From the NCBI RefSeq assembly GCF_042653205.1, contig NZ_JBHSHY010000008.1, positions 62,001-126,000 of the forward strand: a DNA stretch of 64,000 bases. Reading direction: 5' to 3'. Within the stretch, counting starts at the first letter, position 1. The number at the start of each line of letters is the position of its first letter. A model generated the notes under the pieces. That model worked only from the letters and a program-made list of their open reading frames with translations. It ran no database searches and was not told where the DNA came from. A program made the position numbers and the translations under genes. This document shows, one piece after another, positions 60,904 through 64,000 of this stretch. Source of the stretch: Paenibacillus_Z sp042653205. Its GTDB lineage: Bacteria; Bacillota; Bacilli; Paenibacillales; Paenibacillaceae.

Positions 60904-62049
60904 ATGTACGGCCATGCCGCGGGCGTGCTCACGAACGCCGATATTCGCAAGATTCGCCAATACGTCCAGCACAAGCACGGCGACCTGCCGAAGGAGCGAC
61001 GGGCCGAAATCGTGGCGGACGCTATGCAGCGCGTCGTACTGCGCCAGTTGCCGGATTTTCCGGCGGACGTGAAGCAAACGGTCATGCGGGCGCTGATGCG
61101 CGCCGTCGCCGTGGGCATAGCGCTGCCGGTCAATGAAGCCTTGATCTATGAAGCCTGCCTGCAGCTAGACACGGACCTGCCAGAGCTGCTGCAGCCGCTG
61201 CAGGCCTGGTGCGAGAAGCGCACGGGCATCGCGATCGATCCGGCGCGGTTCCGGGACGCGCTGGCCGAAAGCAGAGTCATCGCCGCGTCGCCGGCGCTTG
61301 GGCTCGCGGCATGGGACGCGGTCGTCGGCGCGGCCGGCTTGTACGACAGCGGCCGGTTCGCCCCGCACGGCGCGCACGCGGCGGAAGCAGGACCGGCGAG
61401 GCTGCCCGAGCCGGTGAAACTGCCGACGCGCAGCGCGGCGAAGCTGCCCTCGGGCGCTTACCTGGCGATGTCGCTCGCGCTGTGCGCGGCCATGCTCGGC
61501 TACGGCTGGTGGGCGCTTCGCCCGGCGCCGGCCAAGATCGAGCAGCCGCGTACGATCGTGCGGGTCCCGGCGCCGGCGCCGTCCGTCGTCAAGCAGAAGA
61601 ACGCGCTGCCCGCGGAGCTGCGATACGCCGAAGTCGACCGGGAACGGCTCGTGCGGTATTTGCGGAGCAAGTCGTCGCTGCTGGCGGAAGAGCCGTATTT
61701 GAACGCGATTCTGCATGCCGCGAAGGAGCATGACATTCATCCGCTGCTCCTGTTCGCCATTACCGGCCAGGAGCAGGCCTTCGTGCCGAAGTCGGCCAAG
61801 GACGCCGCCAAGATCGCGAACAATCCGTTCAACGTCTTCTATAGCTGGAAGGCGTTCAATACGACGATTGCCGATTCGGCCCGCATCGCCGGCAATACGA
61901 TCAACCGGCTCAGCTTCGACCGGCCGGAGGGCGTCGATGCGGTCACGTGGATCAACCGCGAATATGCGGAGGATCCCCATTGGTCGAAAGGCGTGAACAG
62001 CATTTTCAGCGCGATGCTGGCGCATATCACGGCGGACTCGAAACGCTGA
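60904..62049 (+). CDS. Membrane-anchored protein with lysozyme-like C-terminal domain
   Basis: Protein of 381 residues from ATG 60904 with AGGAGG upstream. The N-terminal 170 residues are helical and cytoplasmic; a membrane segment at about 186-206 is followed by a Pro/Ala linker and an outside domain of about 140 residues. That domain contains FAITGQEQAFVP, NNPFNVFYSWKAFNTT and SIFSAMLAHI, a pattern like glucosaminidase or lytic transglycosylase folds, with a possible catalytic Glu in GQEQ. The enzymatic role is inference; the family of the N-terminal half is unknown. The gene is 15 bases before topB. Confidence 0.7.
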   Translation: MYGHAAGVLTNADIRKIRQYVQHKHGDLPKERRAEIVADAMQRVVLRQLPDFPADVKQTVMRALMRAVAVGIALPVNEALIYEACLQLDTDLPELLQPLQAWCEKRTGIAIDPARFRDALAESRVIAASPALGLAAWDAVVGAAGLYDSGRFAPHGAHAAEAGPARLPEPVKLPTRSAAKLPSGAYLAMSLALCAAMLGYGWWALRPAPAKIEQPRTIVRVPAPAPSVVKQKNALPAELRYAEVDRERLVRYLRSKSSLLAEEPYLNAILHAAKEHDIHPLLLFAITGQEQAFVPKSAKDAAKIANNPFNVFYSWKAFNTTIADSARIAGNTINRLSFDRPEGVDAVTWINREYAEDPHWSKGVNSIFSAMLAHITADSKR

Positions 62050-62064
62050 AGAAGAGGGATTATC

Positions 62065-64000
62065 CTGAAAACATTAATCATAGCCGAAAAACCCGACATG
62101 GGCCGCACCATCGCCGCGGTCGTGGAGCCGCGGGCGCAGAACAAGCGCACTTATTTGGAAGGCGAGCATTACATCATCACCTGGGCGATCGGCCATTTGG
62201 TCGGCTTGGCCGAACCGGATCAATACGACCCGAAATATAAACGCTGGAACGAGGCGGATTTGCCGATTATCCCCGACCGCTTCAAGCTGTGGCCGAACGC
62301 GAGGACCAAGGATCAGCTGAAGACGATCGGCGAGCTGTCGAAGCGGTGCGGCCGGCTGGTCAACGCCTGCGACGCCGGGCGCGAGGGACAGCTGATCTTC
62401 CATCTCATCCGGCAGTATCTGAAGCTCTCGCAGCCCACCGACCGGCTGTGGATATCCGACTTGACGGCGGAAACGATCCGGCGCGGCTTCGACGGCCTGC
62501 GCAGCGACGCGGACTTCGACGATTTGACGCGCGCCGCGCGCGCCCGGAGCGAGGCGGATTGGCTCGTGGGCATGAACGCGTCCCGCGCGTTCACGATCCG
62601 CCACAAGGAGCTGCTGTCCGTCGGACGCGTACAGACGCCGGTGCTCGCGCTGCTGTACGATCGCCATAAGGAAATAACGGCATTCAACAGCGAGACGTAC
62701 TATATCGTGCAGGCGGCCTTCAGCCAGGACGACTTCGGCTACAAGGGCATCTGGCAGGGCGAGCGGATGACGAAGCGCGAGGAGGCGGAGACACTCGCGG
62801 CCAAGGTGAAGGGCAAGCCCGGCACCATCGTCAGCTACGCCGTCAACGAGTCGAAGGAATACCCGTACCGCCTCTATGACTTGACGCTCCTGCAGCGCGA
62901 GGCGAACGGGCGATACGGCTATCCGGCGAAAAAGACGCTGGATCTCGCGCAGGCGCTCTACGAGAAGCATAAAGTCATCACGTATCCGCGGACGAGCTCC
63001 AACTACGTGACGGAAGAGAACATCCCCGTCATGGGCAGCGTCCTGAACATGCTGAAGGGGACGGCGTACGCGGATCTCGCGAACGGCGCTGACAAGGGCC
63101 GCGTACATAAAGGAAACCGGGCAGTATGCAATCCCGCCAAGGTCGAGGACCATCACGCGATCTTGCCGACCCCGAAGAAGCCCGGGACGTTAAGCACGGA
63201 AGAACAAAACATCTACGACATGATCGTGCGCCGCTTCCTGTCGCATTATTATCCGCCGGCCGTATACAACAATCACGAAGTCATCACGGAGGTCGAGGGC
63301 GAATCGTTCCGCACGCGGGCCAAGGAACAACTGGATCTCGGGTGGCGCGTCGTGCTGGATCAACCGGAAGCGAACGCGGCGAAAGGGAAGGGCAGAGGCA
63401 AGAGGAAGACCGACGACGCGTCGGCGGCGGACGAGGGCGACGAGGACCTGGTCGAAACCGACCGGCCGTTCTCGGTTGATGCCGACCGGCCCGTCCGCTG
63501 CGACGACGCGGCGGCTATCGAGAAAGAAACGAAGCCGCCGAAGCCGTACACGGAAGGCACCCTGCTGAAGGCGATGGAGAGCGCGGGCAAGGCGATCGAG
63601 GACGAGGAGCTCCGCGACGCGATGAAGCAGACCGGTCTGGGTACGCCGGCCACCCGCGCCGCTACGATCGAGCGGCTGAAGCAGGTCGGGTACATCACGT
63701 CCACTGGCAAGCGGCTCGATATTACGACGAAGGGCTGTACCGCGATCGAGCTGATCCGCGGCGCGGGCGTCGAGCTGCTGACTTCGCCGGAAATGACCGG
63801 CCAGTGGGAGCAGCGGCTGCATCAAATCTCCAGAGGCGAGGCGTCAGACGAGCAATTCATCGCCAAGGTGAAGCAATTCGCGGAGCTGATCGTGGCGAAG
63901 GTGAAGCAGCAGCAGCAAGCGCCCGCGAACCTGTTCGGCGAACCGGACGGCGGCGGCAAACGCGGGGCGAAAGGAAAGAGCCGCGGCGCGTCGGCGGCTG
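62065..64000 (+). CDS. topB: DNA topoisomerase III, 5' part, apparent CTG start
   Basis: Type IA topoisomerase that passes single strands, used in resolving recombination and replication intermediates. The frame is open from 62065 to the end of the window, 645 residues, so the C-terminus is missing. The Toprim domain begins KTLIIAEKP with the catalytic Glu and continues to NACDAGREGQ; the active tyrosine is in ITYPRTSSNYV. The first in-frame ATG, 62098, would remove the AEKP motif, so a non-ATG start is needed. CTG 62065, 6 bases after GAGGG, gives the expected length; ATT 62059 and ATC 62062 are other options. A long basic insertion occurs at about residues 435-460. Confidence 0.93.
   Translation, partial: MKTLIIAEKPDMGRTIAAVVEPRAQNKRTYLEGEHYIITWAIGHLVGLAEPDQYDPKYKRWNEADLPIIPDRFKLWPNARTKDQLKTIGELSKRCGRLVNACDAGREGQLIFHLIRQYLKLSQPTDRLWISDLTAETIRRGFDGLRSDADFDDLTRAARARSEADWLVGMNASRAFTIRHKELLSVGRVQTPVLALLYDRHKEITAFNSETYYIVQAAFSQDDFGYKGIWQGERMTKREEAETLAAKVKGKPGTIVSYAVNESKEYPYRLYDLTLLQREANGRYGYPAKKTLDLAQALYEKHKVITYPRTSSNYVTEENIPVMGSVLNMLKGTAYADLANGADKGRVHKGNRAVCNPAKVEDHHAILPTPKKPGTLSTEEQNIYDMIVRRFLSHYYPPAVYNNHEVITEVEGESFRTRAKEQLDLGWRVVLDQPEANAAKGKGRGKRKTDDASAADEGDEDLVETDRPFSVDADRPVRCDDAAAIEKETKPPKPYTEGTLLKAMESAGKAIEDEELRDAMKQTGLGTPATRAATIERLKQVGYITSTGKRLDITTKGCTAIELIRGAGVELLTSPEMTGQWEQRLHQISRGEASDEQFIAKVKQFAELIVAKVKQQQQAPANLFGEPDGGGKRGAKGKSRGASAA

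Noticed and set aside
1..64000. CRISPR arrays, insertion sequences, prophage, tRNA or rRNA genes
   Set aside because: No regular spaced repeats, transposase motifs, phage structural genes or tRNA-like cloverleaf sequences were seen on either strand.

Overview
The window is a stretch of core chromosome from a high-GC, endospore-forming Firmicute, most likely Paenibacillaceae (Paenibacillus or Cohnella type). The evidence is the gene order mutS-mutL-(methyltransferase)-miaA-hfq ... spoVK-hflX-ynbB-glnR-glnA ... lexA-yneA-ynzC, which matches the Bacillus subtilis backbone. Other support comes from purine-rich Shine-Dalgarno sites, frequent GTG/TTG starts, SigA-type and one clear SigE-type promoter, and LexA boxes of the Gram-positive form. 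Genes are dense and mostly on the plus strand. I see no prophage, insertion sequence, CRISPR array, rRNA or tRNA.

Layout. 1-8 kb: end of an amidoligase-like gene, then the mismatch-repair/tRNA-modification operon mutS, mutL, RsmJ-like methyltransferase, miaA and hfq, coupled by 4-base overlaps. 8-12.5 kb: class A penicillin-binding protein with a repeat tail, secreted cyclophilin lipoprotein, DUF402 phosphatase, YdcF-type protein. 13-19 kb: spoVK (SigE promoter), hflX, ynbB, and the GlnR-controlled glnRA operon. 19-21.3 kb: lexA and yneA diverging over an array of LexA boxes, then ynzC. 21-30 kb: aldo/keto reductase, membrane protein, HAD hydrolase, acireductone dioxygenase, metH, RNase Z, and a YfhP-type membrane hydrolase cut by an in-frame TAG. 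30-37 kb: DNA repair block mrfA-mrfB, HAD phosphatase, divergent Fpg-type glycosylase, endonuclease IV, with a LexA-like box in the mrfA promoter. 37-46 kb: ABC ATPase, RlmM-like methyltransferase, Ser/Thr kinase with an extra C-terminal domain, two-component system, a nitrilase/acetyltransferase group and a PhnP-like hydrolase.

46.0-46.4 kb holds what I consider the most interesting object: about 400 bases without a gene that carry a good promoter, a strongly base-paired region of about 257 nt closed by its own terminator, and then a second terminator with a competing antiterminator just before a MutS2-like gene lacking the Smr nuclease. I cannot assign this RNA to a family I know.

48-64 kb: thiamine pyrophosphokinase, TRIC-like channel with a low-molecular-weight phosphatase, an esterase, the complete pyruvate dehydrogenase operon, a thioesterase, thymidylate synthase with dihydrofolate reductase, glutamate synthase small subunit, two uncharacterised proteins, and topoisomerase III running off the window, apparently started by CTG.

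Functionally the region joins genome maintenance (MutSL, MutS2-like, MrfAB, Fpg-like, Nfo, LexA/YneA, TopB), nitrogen assimilation (GlnR/GlnA, GltD), one-carbon and folate metabolism (MetH, ThyA, DHFR) and central carbon entry (PDH). All assignments come from reading the sequence; no database search was run.
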